Of a stretch of DNA of 64,000 bases, positions 52,356 to 60,786 are shown one piece after another; position 1 is the stretch's first letter; each line of letters begins with the position of its first letter. Source of the DNA: a virus; IMG/VR virus record IMGVR_UViG_3300008261_003164, positions 1-64,000 of that record. One strand, given 5' to 3'. A program made the position numbers and the translations under genes. The notes under the pieces are model-generated. The model had not been told where the DNA came from. It saw only the letters and a list, made by a program, of their open reading frames with translations, and did not search any database.

Positions 52356-53167
52356 TGAAGAACTTGAAGAATTGGGTTAGAGAAAATCTAAAAGGAATTA
52401 TTGCTACGTCATTTACAATTCCTATTTTATTAGTTGCCTTTGTTTCCATTAGTCACGTAACAACTTTTTATGGTTTAACTAACCCTTTTTCTTGGGCAAT
52501 TTATTTGTCCGTAGCAATTGAAATTGCCGCTCTTGGAGCACTTGCTGGTATTTCAGCGAACATGGGTAGATTTGTCTATGTTCCATTTTTGATTGTAACT
52601 TTTATTCAGTTTGTTGGTAACGTATTTTTTGCTTATTCATTTATTAATCAGACAAGTGATTTATTTAAACAATGGGTCGAATTATCGGGTCCGTTACTCG
52701 AAACATTTGGAGTTGACATTACAGACATGTTAGCACAAAAAAGATGGTTAGCTTTAATTTCAGGTGGAATGTTACCATTAATATCCTTAACATTTGCACA
52801 CATGTTGGTTAAGTATTCTGAACAAACAAAAATTGAAACTATACCAATGGTCGAAGTTACCGATGAAATTATTGATGAGATATCTAAAGAAGCTGGTAAA
52901 AAAGAAAAAGAAATTGTTGAAAAATATCAACCATACATACCAACTCAAGATGATTTGAATAAATTACAAGAGTTATTCGAAAAAAAATACAATCAAAAGA
53001 CTGAAATTAATGAACCAGTAACTGATACTGTAAATGATACTGTAAATGATACTGTAAATGAAGTTATACCTCCTACACCTACACCATCAGAACAATTATA
53101 CTTTGTAGATGACGAACCTGTTATTGAACCACAAATAAACAGATTAGTTTATACGAAGAATGACTGA
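52355..53167 (+). CDS. Four-span membrane protein, candidate holin or envelope protein
   Basis: 270 residues. Four hydrophobic segments at about 14-34, 46-68, 73-97 and 131-153, then a ~110-residue polar tail with helices, a DTVNDTVNDTVN repeat and a Pro-Thr stretch. It precedes the amidase gene with an 8-base overlap, the usual place for a holin, but it is larger than typical holins and the long tail is unusual. Alternative: a superinfection-exclusion or DNA-entry protein. Confidence 0.5.
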   Translation: MKNLKNWVRENLKGIIATSFTIPILLVAFVSISHVTTFYGLTNPFSWAIYLSVAIEIAALGALAGISANMGRFVYVPFLIVTFIQFVGNVFFAYSFINQTSDLFKQWVELSGPLLETFGVDITDMLAQKRWLALISGGMLPLISLTFAHMLVKYSEQTKIETIPMVEVTDEIIDEISKEAGKKEKEIVEKYQPYIPTQDDLNKLQELFEKKYNQKTEINEPVTDTVNDTVNDTVNEVIPPTPTPSEQLYFVDDEPVIEPQINRLVYTKND

Positions 53168-53720
53168 ATCAAAAAAGAAAAAATTAATAATTTTAAGCCA
53201 CACATCAAGGGTGGGAAAAGATTATTTAACGTCACTAGATTTTAGAAATAATGGGAAGTATGACCGACTTCCCAATTATGTTATATTAAAGGATGGTTCA
53301 GTTGTTGAGACATTATCACCTGAAAAATCCTCAGAGTTTTTAGAAGATAAAAAACTTGGTGATAAATCAATTGTTATTTGTTTAGAAAACTTAGGTTGGG
53401 TAAATAAAAATTTACTATCAACAACTTATTCAAATTGGTTGGGAAACAAAGTTACAGATGTTCATGAAAGAAAATGGAGAAACAAATATTTTTGGGACAA
53501 ATACAGTGAAGAACAATTACAAAGTTTGGTTAAATTGTGTACTACATTATGTGAAGAATTCAAAATACCAAAAAAATTTATAGGTCATAATACCAAATTA
53601 AACGGGGTTGAAAAATTCAACGGAATAATTAATAGAAGTAATTTGTCAGAAGATTACACAGATTTGTCGCCAGCTTTCAACTTCGTATATTTATTAGAAA
53701 ACTTTAATGATGAACAATAA
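53160..53720 (+). CDS. Zinc N-acetylmuramoyl-L-alanine amidase-like endolysin (Amidase_2 fold)
   Basis: 186 residues. Pattern of the T7-lysozyme/PGRP fold: ILSHTSR (first zinc His14), LPNYVILKDGSVVETL, IVICLENLGW, YSEEQLQSLVKLC, FIGHNTK (His143) and TDLSPAFNF, which matches the DPGPaFdw end motif and gives Asp168 as third ligand. Sequence is diverged but all three zinc positions are filled. It would cut the MurNAc to L-Ala bond of peptidoglycan. No signal peptide, so a holin is needed. Spanin-like genes lie downstream. Confidence 0.7.
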   Translation: MTESKKKKLIILSHTSRVGKDYLTSLDFRNNGKYDRLPNYVILKDGSVVETLSPEKSSEFLEDKKLGDKSIVICLENLGWVNKNLLSTTYSNWLGNKVTDVHERKWRNKYFWDKYSEEQLQSLVKLCTTLCEEFKIPKKFIGHNTKLNGVEKFNGIINRSNLSEDYTDLSPAFNFVYLLENFNDEQ

Positions 53721-54237
53721 TCAATACGACGAAATTAAAGACCTTTTGAAAAGGTCAAGATTACTAACAGAACAACCAATAGGTGCACCAAATATCGGTG
53801 CTGATATTGAAGAAAAAATTGACCAAGATGAACAAAAAACACCAAAAGACCAATACAAAAAGTATAGAGTTTCAGGTGGTATCTTAGTTATTCATGGTAC
53901 AAACGCTACTGAAACATCAATCACTACTGATGATAAAACAACATTCCAAGAGACAATGGACGAATTTGTTTCTGAAGTATCTGATTTGACAGATTTTGGT
54001 CCTTTAAACTTGTATAAAAATTCTGTAGAATGGAGTGGTAAAATTATTGACCACGATATTGAATTTTTTATGACAATTGGTGAACAAAATGGTGTATATA
54101 TTAATGGTAACCAATTAAAACTCGACGAGAAGTTTATGGATACTATTAGTAAACTAACAGGATATTATGAGAAGTTCAAATCTAAATGGGCTAAGGTAAT
54201 TGCCGGAAGAAAGAAAACATCAGTAAAGGAAAATTAA
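53707..54237 (+). CDS. Unknown protein with internal-protein-like N-terminus
   Basis: 176 residues. The N-terminus (YDEIKDLLKRSRLLTEQPIG) has the amphipathic helix and hydrophobic-x-Glu end seen in prohead-targeted proteins of T4-like phages. The body is a predicted alpha/beta domain without recognised motifs (GGILVIHGTNATET, FFMTIGEQNGVYING). It sits inside the lysis group, overlapping the amidase by 14 bases; start may be this ATG or the next one three bases later. Confidence 0.6.
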   Translation: MMNNNQYDEIKDLLKRSRLLTEQPIGAPNIGADIEEKIDQDEQKTPKDQYKKYRVSGGILVIHGTNATETSITTDDKTTFQETMDEFVSEVSDLTDFGPLNLYKNSVEWSGKIIDHDIEFFMTIGEQNGVYINGNQLKLDEKFMDTISKLTGYYEKFKSKWAKVIAGRKKTSVKEN

Positions 54238-54238
54238 T

Positions 54239-54583
54239 ATGAAAAGAACAATTATTGAAATTGTTGTGGTATTGTTATTCATTGGTTATATCATTATGAC
54301 CCAACCTAAACCTGTTAATTTATCTAAAGTCAATGATTTGGAAAAACAATGTGATTCATTAAATCTTCTGATTGGAAAAAATAAATTAATGGTTGATAGT
54401 ATTGCAGAAGAGACTAAAAAACTTCACGACAAAAATTTACAACTTAATAATAAACTTGGTGATTTAAACCAAAAAACAAAAAAATTAAAAGAACAACATG
54501 AAAAAGATATTGCTCATCTTAACAGTCTTTCTGACAATGATGTCGCCGATTTATTCGCAAAAGAGTTCGCCGAACTTAAGTAA
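54239..54583 (+). CDS. Inner-membrane spanin-like (Rz-type) protein
   Basis: 114 residues: N-terminal membrane segment (IIEIVVVLLFIGYIIM, about 4-20), then a continuous coiled coil to a DNDVADLFAKEF end. This is the architecture of phage i-spanins, which span the periplasm and fuse inner and outer membranes at lysis. A second, overlapping gene starts inside it in another frame, as in lambda Rz/Rz1. Assignment is from architecture and place. Confidence 0.65.
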   Translation: MKRTIIEIVVVLLFIGYIIMTQPKPVNLSKVNDLEKQCDSLNLLIGKNKLMVDSIAEETKKLHDKNLQLNNKLGDLNQKTKKLKEQHEKDIAHLNSLSDNDVADLFAKEFAELK

Positions 54584-54908
54584 AGATAGTTGTATAGTTC
54601 CTGTATCAACATTGAGAAATGCTTTATTGGTACTACAACAAAGAAATAATTGTTATGAAGAAATAAAAATTGTTAGAGATTCAGTTTCAATTATGAGTCA
54701 ACAATTAGTATTGAAAGATTCAATCATTAGTAACAACAACGAAACAATAAACCTTTATATTGACAGTGAAAAAAAATATATTGAAACTGTTAAATTAAAA
54801 GAATCAATTGCTGAAGAATACAAACGAGCGTACATTAAACAAAGAAACCTTAAGTGGGGTGGAATTGCTATTGGTACAATAGGTGTTATTTTTGCAGTCA
54901 TTAAATAA
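54498..54908 (+). CDS. Exported spanin-partner-like protein overlapping the Rz-type gene
   Basis: 136 residues. It begins 86 bases before the end of the Rz-type gene in a different frame. Signal peptide (KKILLILTVFLTMMSPIYSQ), a periplasmic coiled coil of about 80 residues, and a C-terminal membrane segment (WGGIAIGTIGVIFAVIK). The overlap recalls Rz/Rz1, but there is no lipobox Cys at the cleavage site and there is a C-terminal anchor, so it is not a classical o-spanin. Confidence 0.6.
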   Translation: MKKILLILTVFLTMMSPIYSQKSSPNLSKDSCIVPVSTLRNALLVLQQRNNCYEEIKIVRDSVSIMSQQLVLKDSIISNNNETINLYIDSEKKYIETVKLKESIAEEYKRAYIKQRNLKWGGIAIGTIGVIFAVIK

Positions 54909-54915
54909 GTTTAAT

Positions 54916-55596
54916 ATGAATATTGTAACAAAACAATTTCAAGATAGTTTACAAAAGGTAGGTGCACAATTAACATCACCTGAAGCTAAAAAACAAGTTA
55001 GGGACTTGTATAGTAAAATTGAGACTAAAGAGACTACAAGTACTGGTGGTGGGGGTTATGAAGGACCATTATCGGGACCTAAAATGTCTATGTGGGCTGA
55101 TGAGGCACCAAAGAAAATTCAAGCAAAAGGTGGACCTGTTGAAGAAGAAAAAGAATTAGACGAAAAATGGTCTGAAAAGTATAAAAAAAGTATTAATTGT
55201 AATAACCCAAAAGGATTCAGTCAAAAAGCTCATTGTCAAGGTAAAAAGAAACATATGAAAGAAGAAGACACCGAAATTGAAAAAGGTGAATTCAAAGAAG
55301 CAACTGGTTCGGCGTCATCAGGTTCATATGTTGGTGCTTCTTTTTTAGCTAAAAACAGTAAGAATTGGAGAGGTGGTGCAAAACCATTATACAAAGGTGG
55401 AAAATTTGTTAGGGTTAAAAAGAAATGTAAGAATTTCCCATATTGTAATCAGGGTGATATTAAAGCTTTGAAAATGTGGGAAGACAATAATTTAACGGAA
55501 GCAATTAAAAACGTTGCAAAAAATAAAAATATTCATGAAAATATTGTAAGAGCAATACTTTTACACGAGATTGAAGAAACTATTTTCAAGGATTAA
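54916..55596 (+). CDS. Phage protein with NPKGFSQKAHC motif, unknown
   Basis: 226 residues from the ATG at 54916. The stretch INCNNPKGFSQKAHCQGKKKH is one I associate with proteins of T4-like cyanophages and other large myoviruses, of unknown function. Basic C-terminal part with KKCKNFPYCNQGD (possible metal site) and a final helix (IVRAILLHEIEETIF). Possibly virion-internal. Context: between the spanin-like genes and a large candidate internal protein. Confidence 0.6.
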   Translation: MNIVTKQFQDSLQKVGAQLTSPEAKKQVRDLYSKIETKETTSTGGGGYEGPLSGPKMSMWADEAPKKIQAKGGPVEEEKELDEKWSEKYKKSINCNNPKGFSQKAHCQGKKKHMKEEDTEIEKGEFKEATGSASSGSYVGASFLAKNSKNWRGGAKPLYKGGKFVRVKKKCKNFPYCNQGDIKALKMWEDNNLTEAIKNVAKNKNIHENIVRAILLHEIEETIFKD

Positions 55597-55598
55597 AC

Positions 55599-55606
55599 TA
55601 TTTATA
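55599..55606 (+). promoter_or_regulatory. TATTTATA motif, candidate late promoter
   Basis: TATTTATA lies 15 bases before the ATG at 55622, immediately after the stop of the preceding gene. Confidence 0.5.
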
Positions 55607-55621
55607 TAGAAATAAATTAAC

Positions 55622-57418
55622 ATGGAAAACAAAATTTTAAATTTACTTAAGAAGATTATCAAGGAAGATGAAGATACTTTCATTGATATTACTGATATGG
55701 ATGACGATTCTGCTGCTGAAACAGTTATATCTAAAAAAGATATATTTAAGAAATTAAGAGATAAGATGTCAGATAAAGATAGAACACCAGCTGGGTTTGA
55801 ATACGGTGAGATTGTTTCAGGTGAAATGGGTGAAGAAAACATATTCAAGAAAATGTTTGGTAAAAAAGAAGACCCTGAAGTTGCTCGTGAAAAAGACAGA
55901 AAAGAAAACCCATATTTAGGAAATTTAGGATATGACTATGACGATATTAGGGGTTGGCACTATGTTGGACCTGGTCAGGGTAGATTTGACAACAGAGACT
56001 CAGAAGATATGGAAATTGAAGAAGGTATGTATGGTTCATTTGGTGACCCTAAAAGAAAAGATTTTAAAGGTGATGAATACCGTGACGAAAAAGACAGACC
56101 AGTTAGAAGTGGAGATATCTATGGTATAGGTGGTGATGATTTTGATACTGAAGAATTTGATACTTTTAAACAATTATATGACAAATATGGTGATAAACAA
56201 TCTTGGTTTAATAAAAGAGATGGTGAAACAATGTTTAACAAATATAGAGAAATGACAGGTAAACCATTTAAGGTAAAAACAAGAAAAAATGAAATTGGTG
56301 AAGCTATGTATGGTTCATTTGGTGACCCTAAAAGAAAAGATTTTAAAGGTGATGAATACCGTGACGAAAAAGACAGACCGGTTAGAAGTGGAGATATCTA
56401 TGGTATAGGTGGTGATGATTTTGATACTGAAGAATTTGATACTTTTCAGCAATTATATGACAAATATGGCGATAAACAATCTTGGTTTAATAAAAGAAAT
56501 GGTGAAACAATGTTTAACAAATATAGAGAAATGACAGGTAAACCATTTAAGGTAAAAACAAGAAAAAATGAAATGGGTGAAAACGAAGTGGGGGAAGGTA
56601 ACGCATTTTCAGGAGCTTTAGCAAATGCTAAAAAAGATGGTAAAAGTTCTTTTGAAGTTGACGGAAAAACATATCAAGTAAAAGAAAGTAAAAATAAAAA
56701 TACTAAAGAAAAAGTTGTTTTTACAGAATCTGAATTAATTAACTTTATTGAAAGATTAGTTGAAGCTGAAAAAGTTGTAGACAAAGGGTTTAAAACCGCA
56801 ATGAATACAACTAAGAAAGAAAATACAGATGCTATGAAACAAGTAGCGGCTAAAATGAAGGATTACATGAAAAACATGGGTACTGAATATGAAGAAAACC
56901 CACAGTCATTTCCTAAAGGTAATAAAATTATGTCAAGAGAAGATTTTGGTAAAGAAGTTTCTGATGACAAGAAAAATGCTTATGACGCATCGAACGCTGT
57001 AGATGAATATATAGATGCTTTCGCGTATCCTGGTCAAACAAATTTAGTATTTGATGAAATCAAACCTGATGATACTAAAATTGAAAAGTACTTAAAAGGT
57101 CACTCAACTACTGGTAACGCACAAGTTGATGAAGACGGTAACGCTTTAGGTAATGTAGTACCAAGTGAAGTAGGTGAAAAATTCTACAAGAATTATAAAG
57201 AAAATTTATATGGTGCAGAACAAATGAACGCATCTTATAAGAGACAACCAGCACCTGTTGACATTGCTGGTAGTGAAAAATCAAACGGTAATTTGAAATC
57301 GTTGAAAGCAACACAACAAATTTTTAACAAGCTTGAAGAGTCAGTTGAAAACAAAAAAGTAATCAGTGATATGGAAAAAATGAAAAATCTTATTGATTAC
57401 AACAGAAAAACTCAATAA
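55622..57418 (+). CDS. Large acidic protein with tandem duplication; candidate internal/scaffold protein
   Basis: 598 residues, very rich in Asp, Glu and Lys. The N-terminus MENKILNLLKKIIKEDED has the form of a T4-type capsid-targeting leader. Residues 136-228 and 229-321 are a 93-residue tandem duplication beginning MYGSFGDPKRKDFKGD. A later VVFTESELINFIERLVEAE resembles the N-terminal motif of the protein at 50404. High charge and low sequence complexity suit a prohead core or co-packaged protein. No enzyme motif. Confidence 0.65.
   Translation: MENKILNLLKKIIKEDEDTFIDITDMDDDSAAETVISKKDIFKKLRDKMSDKDRTPAGFEYGEIVSGEMGEENIFKKMFGKKEDPEVAREKDRKENPYLGNLGYDYDDIRGWHYVGPGQGRFDNRDSEDMEIEEGMYGSFGDPKRKDFKGDEYRDEKDRPVRSGDIYGIGGDDFDTEEFDTFKQLYDKYGDKQSWFNKRDGETMFNKYREMTGKPFKVKTRKNEIGEAMYGSFGDPKRKDFKGDEYRDEKDRPVRSGDIYGIGGDDFDTEEFDTFQQLYDKYGDKQSWFNKRNGETMFNKYREMTGKPFKVKTRKNEMGENEVGEGNAFSGALANAKKDGKSSFEVDGKTYQVKESKNKNTKEKVVFTESELINFIERLVEAEKVVDKGFKTAMNTTKKENTDAMKQVAAKMKDYMKNMGTEYEENPQSFPKGNKIMSREDFGKEVSDDKKNAYDASNAVDEYIDAFAYPGQTNLVFDEIKPDDTKIEKYLKGHSTTGNAQVDEDGNALGNVVPSEVGEKFYKNYKENLYGAEQMNASYKRQPAPVDIAGSEKSNGNLKSLKATQQIFNKLEESVENKKVISDMEKMKNLIDYNRKTQ
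56027..56584 (+). repeat. 279-bp in-frame tandem duplication
   Basis: Copy 1 is 56027-56305 and copy 2 is 56306-56584. They are nearly identical at DNA level; visible differences include ccagtt/ccggtt, ttttaaacaa/ttttcagcaa, tggtga/tggcga, agagatgg/agaaatgg and the last few codons. The duplication is recent compared with the rest of the gene. Confidence 0.92.
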
Positions 57419-57465
57419 AAAATTTAATCTTTTCTTTATTTGGTCCATAGGTATATTTCTTTATA

Positions 57466-57951
57466 ATGAAGAAGTATAATATGGACCAATTTTTTAATTG
57501 GCTAGCTAAACCGATGAACTACGAAGAAATTGATGCTTGGTATAAAGCAAACAATATTATTCCTGAATTAAGTGATTTATTCAGAGATTTTTGTTTCTCA
57601 TTACTTAACTTGGTTCAAGACACTTATTTAGGTGATACATCCAATGACAATAAAGAAACCAATATTGGATTAACTTTAGAAGATAAAGAATCACATTTCA
57701 TTTGGTGTTGGAATAAAACAGTTGAAAACTTTTCAAAAGAAAACATATTCTTTGTTAAAACTGACGAGAGTTATGAATACTTCAAAAGTTTTTTTATGGA
57801 TGTATTTTATAACCAAGACCAAGAAGTTGTCAAAAATTCTTTAAATGATTTTTTTACATCAATATTCTCGAGAAAAAATCAACATTCAAAATCTGATATT
57901 GAGATGTTTACTGAGTTGTACAAACTATTAGAAAAAAGTTTAGAAGTTTAA
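57466..57951 (+). CDS. Unknown phage protein, 161 residues
   Basis: 161 residues, helical and aromatic-rich (MDQFFNWLAKPMNYEEIDAWY; SHFIWCWNKTVENF; EYFKSFFMDVFYN). No membrane segment or catalytic motif seen. The arrangement suggests an all-helical fold. Similar-looking proteins occur in large phages in my memory, but I cannot name a family. The 82-base gap after it is AT-rich and holds nothing I can support. Confidence 0.6.
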   Translation: MKKYNMDQFFNWLAKPMNYEEIDAWYKANNIIPELSDLFRDFCFSLLNLVQDTYLGDTSNDNKETNIGLTLEDKESHFIWCWNKTVENFSKENIFFVKTDESYEYFKSFFMDVFYNQDQEVVKNSLNDFFTSIFSRKNQHSKSDIEMFTELYKLLEKSLEV

Positions 57952-58033
57952 TTTTTCTTTATTCTCTTTACTACCAGCATAATAAAATTAAAATTATCTA
58001 AAATAAAAAATAAATTAAAAAACAATTATAAAG

Positions 58034-58210
58034 ATGGAAACATTAGAAAAAATCAAAGTTCTTGTTGAAACATTGTCAGTTGATACTAACAAATTTTACG
58101 CAGGAAACAAATCAGCGGGAACAAGAGCAAGAAAAACTTGTCAAGAGTTGAAAGCATTAGCACAAGCACTAAGAGCTGAAATTTTGGATTCAAAGAAAGA
58201 TGGTGAATAA
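58034..58210 (+). CDS. Histone H1-like (Hc1-type) DNA-binding protein
   Basis: 58 residues: METLEKIKVLVETL..., then FYAGNKSAGTRARKTCQELKALAQALRAEILDSKK. This closely follows the short histone H1-like proteins encoded by Bacteroidota (pattern KFYxKGNxAAGTRxRKxxQxLKxxAQxIRxEvq). Those bind DNA and compact the nucleoid. A phage copy could condense phage DNA or displace host chromatin proteins. ATG at 58034 is the only sensible start; its end overlaps the next gene by 11 bases. Confidence 0.85.
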   Translation: METLEKIKVLVETLSVDTNKFYAGNKSAGTRARKTCQELKALAQALRAEILDSKKDGE

Positions 58211-58391
58211 TATTTTATATTATATTGCAACATTTGTATTTGTATTCTCAATTCTGAGTTTACTCAGATTATCTATTAGATTTGTAAGTTCTCTCATCTC
58301 ATTCACTAAAATGGAGATGAGTTTGGGGGAACTTACATACTATGGTTTGACATTGTCGTATTTAATTACTTATATTGTTTTTGGACTATGA
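58200..58391 (+). CDS. Small two-span membrane protein
   Basis: 63 residues with two hydrophobic segments (about 4-30 and 44-62) separated by a short loop (SFTKMEMSLGEL). It overlaps the histone-like gene upstream and shares an ATGA junction with the gene downstream. Size and topology would fit a small holin or an inner-membrane accessory protein; nothing else identifies it. Confidence 0.6.
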   Translation: MVNNILYYIATFVFVFSILSLLRLSIRFVSSLISFTKMEMSLGELTYYGLTLSYLITYIVFGL

Positions 58392-58789
58392 GTTTATACA
58401 AAGAAATTGAAAACATTGTTGATTATTGTGCATCGATAAGAAAACTTAAAACTTATTTAAGTTTTGATATGGTATTTCCTGCGAGTTGGGCGGTATTAAA
58501 AAGTCAGGTTGATGAAACCAAAACAGTATTCAATAAATCTGACGATAAAAGTAAAAACATTTCGTTTGTTTCTGAAATAAACGAAGAATCAATATCTGAA
58601 ACAATCAATAATATTGAAACAGTTATTAATTACAATAAGGAGAAAGAGGAAAAAGAAAGACTTTTCAAAGAAAAGGTTAATGAATTAAAAACTTTATTTG
58701 AAAAAGGTGGATTGGAAGATTTGAAAAATTTAAAATTTGACGTAGATGACATCCCAAAACTCGAATCAGAACAAGAATCCATATCTTGA
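58388..58789 (+). CDS. Unknown helical protein, 133 residues
   Basis: 133 residues, acidic, mostly helical, with a coiled-coil stretch around 75-110 (INNIETVINYNKEKEEKERLFKEK cut at 20 residues here: INNIETVINYNKEKEEKERL). It is coupled to the gene before (ATGA) and overlaps the next by 44 bases. No domain recognised. Confidence 0.55.
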   Translation: MSLYKEIENIVDYCASIRKLKTYLSFDMVFPASWAVLKSQVDETKTVFNKSDDKSKNISFVSEINEESISETINNIETVINYNKEKEEKERLFKEKVNELKTLFEKGGLEDLKNLKFDVDDIPKLESEQESIS

Positions 58790-58973
58790 TAAATTATTGG
58801 ATTGGTATGACAAGTCAAAACTTCAGGACCAAAATGAAATCCAATTACAAAAAGAAAATTTTGTTAAAAGCTTAAAAACTATTAATAAAGAAGATATTAA
58901 AAATACAATTGATATTGAACCAACAGACATTTCGTTATGGAAGAGAATAAAGAAAACTCTAGGGATTGGTTAA
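58746..58973 (+). CDS. Unknown small protein, 75 residues
   Basis: 75 residues, Asn/Gln/Lys-rich N-terminus followed by helices (YLDKLLDWYDKSKLQ) and a basic C-terminus (LWKRIKKTLGIG) that could bind membrane or DNA. It overlaps genes on both sides in a chain of five small overlapping genes (58034-59161), which supports coding. Confidence 0.5.
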   Translation: MTSQNSNQNKNPYLDKLLDWYDKSKLQDQNEIQLQKENFVKSLKTINKEDIKNTIDIEPTDISLWKRIKKTLGIG

Positions 58974-59161
58974 CACAGTTGGCTGAACTAACAGAATCAA
59001 TTGAAAATACATTTATTTCAGGACACAGCAAGATTATAGTGGAATTACCTGAAGAAAAATTTAGAAAATTACAAACTAATTTTAGGGAAATTGACAAAGG
59101 AAATAATGAAATTGTTATTTCGATTTCAGACGTTGATTTTACTTTCGTTCTGAAAAAGTAG
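58937..59161 (+). CDS. Unknown small acidic protein, 74 residues
   Basis: 74 residues, beginning within the last 37 bases of the preceding gene. Helix (RDWLTQLAELTESIENTF) then a beta-alpha-beta stretch (KIIVELPEEKFRKL, EIVISISDVDFTFVL). Its end overlaps the convergent gene at 59139 by 23 bases. No family recognised. Confidence 0.5.
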   Translation: MEENKENSRDWLTQLAELTESIENTFISGHSKIIVELPEEKFRKLQTNFREIDKGNNEIVISISDVDFTFVLKK

Positions 59162-59780
59162 TAGATTGTCTATACAATCTTTTTTTATCTATACCCAATT
59201 TTTCCAAATGTTCATACAGATACTTTCTTTGTATAGTATCCATGTCTTTAACAAATATTGCGTCTGCCCTTTTTAACCTAATAAATTCATCCTGTAATAA
59301 CATTAATAACCTTTGTGACTCATCAACATTTTTCAATGAATATATTGATGTATCATCGTCTTTTTGAATGACAATTTTATTATTAACGGTAAAAACATTC
59401 TTTAAATCTTTGTTGGTAAAATGTTTTTTAAAGAATTCATCATATGTAATTCTTTTATTTGTTGACCAATCCTGTAATTTTTCAGGTATTCTATATTTGT
59501 GAATTTTAATTATCTGTAAATCAGAATCATCAAGGTTTACCCTAACATTTCTACCAATATCATCTTGAGAGAATAATTGAAATTGGGTATCAATAGTTTT
59601 AGATAATAAACCAACTTCATACGTTACATCCAATGAGTTTTCAACCTCAACATTAAACTTTACTTGGTCAGATTGCTCACAAATTTTCTTAAAATACAAT
59701 TCCGCAACATTTTTTCTAACAAAAGATTTGATGATTTTTTTTCTTTTCTTATTCTTAAACAATACAACAATGTAATTCAT
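59139..59780 (-). CDS. Unknown minus-strand phage protein, 213 residues
   Basis: 213 residues. It starts with MNYIVVLFKNKKRKKIIKSF and a YFKKICEQS stretch, has a middle beta-rich part and ends in a helical domain (RLLMLLQDEFIRLKRADAIF, DTIQRKYLYEHLEKLGIDKK). The charged helix with IQRKYLYEHL might bind DNA or protein. Its start codon shares the bases CATG with the divergent dnaJ-like gene, leaving no intergenic promoter space. No function assigned. Confidence 0.6.
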   Translation of the reverse strand: MNYIVVLFKNKKRKKIIKSFVRKNVAELYFKKICEQSDQVKFNVEVENSLDVTYEVGLLSKTIDTQFQLFSQDDIGRNVRVNLDDSDLQIIKIHKYRIPEKLQDWSTNKRITYDEFFKKHFTNKDLKNVFTVNNKIVIQKDDDTSIYSLKNVDESQRLLMLLQDEFIRLKRADAIFVKDMDTIQRKYLYEHLEKLGIDKKRLYRQSTTFSERK

Positions 59781-60786
59781 GAAAGATTTCTACTCAATAT
59801 TAGGTGTTAATGAAAAAGCTTCCCAAGAGGAAATAAAGAAAGCCTATAGGAAATTAAGTAAGCAATTCCACCCAGATGTAAACCCTGAAGGTGCTGATAG
59901 GTTTAAGGAAATAGCTGAAGCGTATGACACAATTGGTACTGAATCAAAAAGACAAGAATATGATAATAAAAAAAACAACCCATTTGGCGGTATGTTTAAT
60001 GGTTCAGGTGGTGGAGGTATGGATGACTTGTTTTCAATGTTTAACGGTGGATTTAATCCATTTCAACAAAGGAGAAGACAAAGAGCTCCTGACAAAGTAT
60101 TGAACGTACATGTAACACCCTCTGAATCAATGTTGGGGTCAAACAAAAAGATTAATTACCACAAAAAAGAACAATGTAGCGTTTGTAGTGGTAATGGTGG
60201 AAAACGTGAACAATGTATGACTTGTCAAGGAAGGGGTGTTGTTCAACAACAGTTTAATTTTGGTGGTCAGATACACGTTCAGACCCACGATTGTCCATCT
60301 TGTAAGGGTCAGGGTTCAGTATTGATTGAAACGTGTTTTACGTGCAATGGCAATGGTCACAAACCAACATTTGCATCCATAGATATTAATATACCACGTT
60401 CATTAGACAATGGTGATTTCTTGAGGGTTCCAAATGCCGGTGATTATCAAAATAGTGTTGGGGTTGGTGATTTGGTAATTCAAATCAGATTAAACCCTGA
60501 TGAAAATTTTGAGAAAATTGGCGCTGACTTATATGCTAACATAAGAGTATCACCAGAAGATTTTATAACTGAAAATAGTTTTAAAATACCACACCCTGAA
60601 GGTGAGTTAATGATTAAGGTACCTGTTGATACTTTAACAACTGAAAAACCATTGAGAATTAAAGGTAAAGGATATTATATCAATGAAGGAAGGGGTGATT
60701 TGATAGTCAAAATACATGTGAATCGTTCATTGAGTAAAATTACTGAAGAACAAAAAGAAAAAATCTTGAGTATATTAAAAAAGTGA
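59779..60786 (+). CDS. dnaJ: DnaJ/Hsp40 co-chaperone
   Basis: 335 residues. J domain (1-65) with HPD at 31-33, Gly/Phe-rich linker (FGGMFNGSGGGGMDD), a zinc region with four CxxCxGxG-type repeats (CSVCSGNG, CMTCQGRG, CPSCKGQG, CFTCNGNG) and the two C-terminal substrate-binding domains. Complete type I DnaJ, slightly shorter than bacterial ones. No DnaK or GrpE here, so it should act on host DnaK, perhaps for folding of capsid or fibre proteins. Confidence 0.93.
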   Translation: MKDFYSILGVNEKASQEEIKKAYRKLSKQFHPDVNPEGADRFKEIAEAYDTIGTESKRQEYDNKKNNPFGGMFNGSGGGGMDDLFSMFNGGFNPFQQRRRQRAPDKVLNVHVTPSESMLGSNKKINYHKKEQCSVCSGNGGKREQCMTCQGRGVVQQQFNFGGQIHVQTHDCPSCKGQGSVLIETCFTCNGNGHKPTFASIDINIPRSLDNGDFLRVPNAGDYQNSVGVGDLVIQIRLNPDENFEKIGADLYANIRVSPEDFITENSFKIPHPEGELMIKVPVDTLTTEKPLRIKGKGYYINEGRGDLIVKIHVNRSLSKITEEQKEKILSILKK

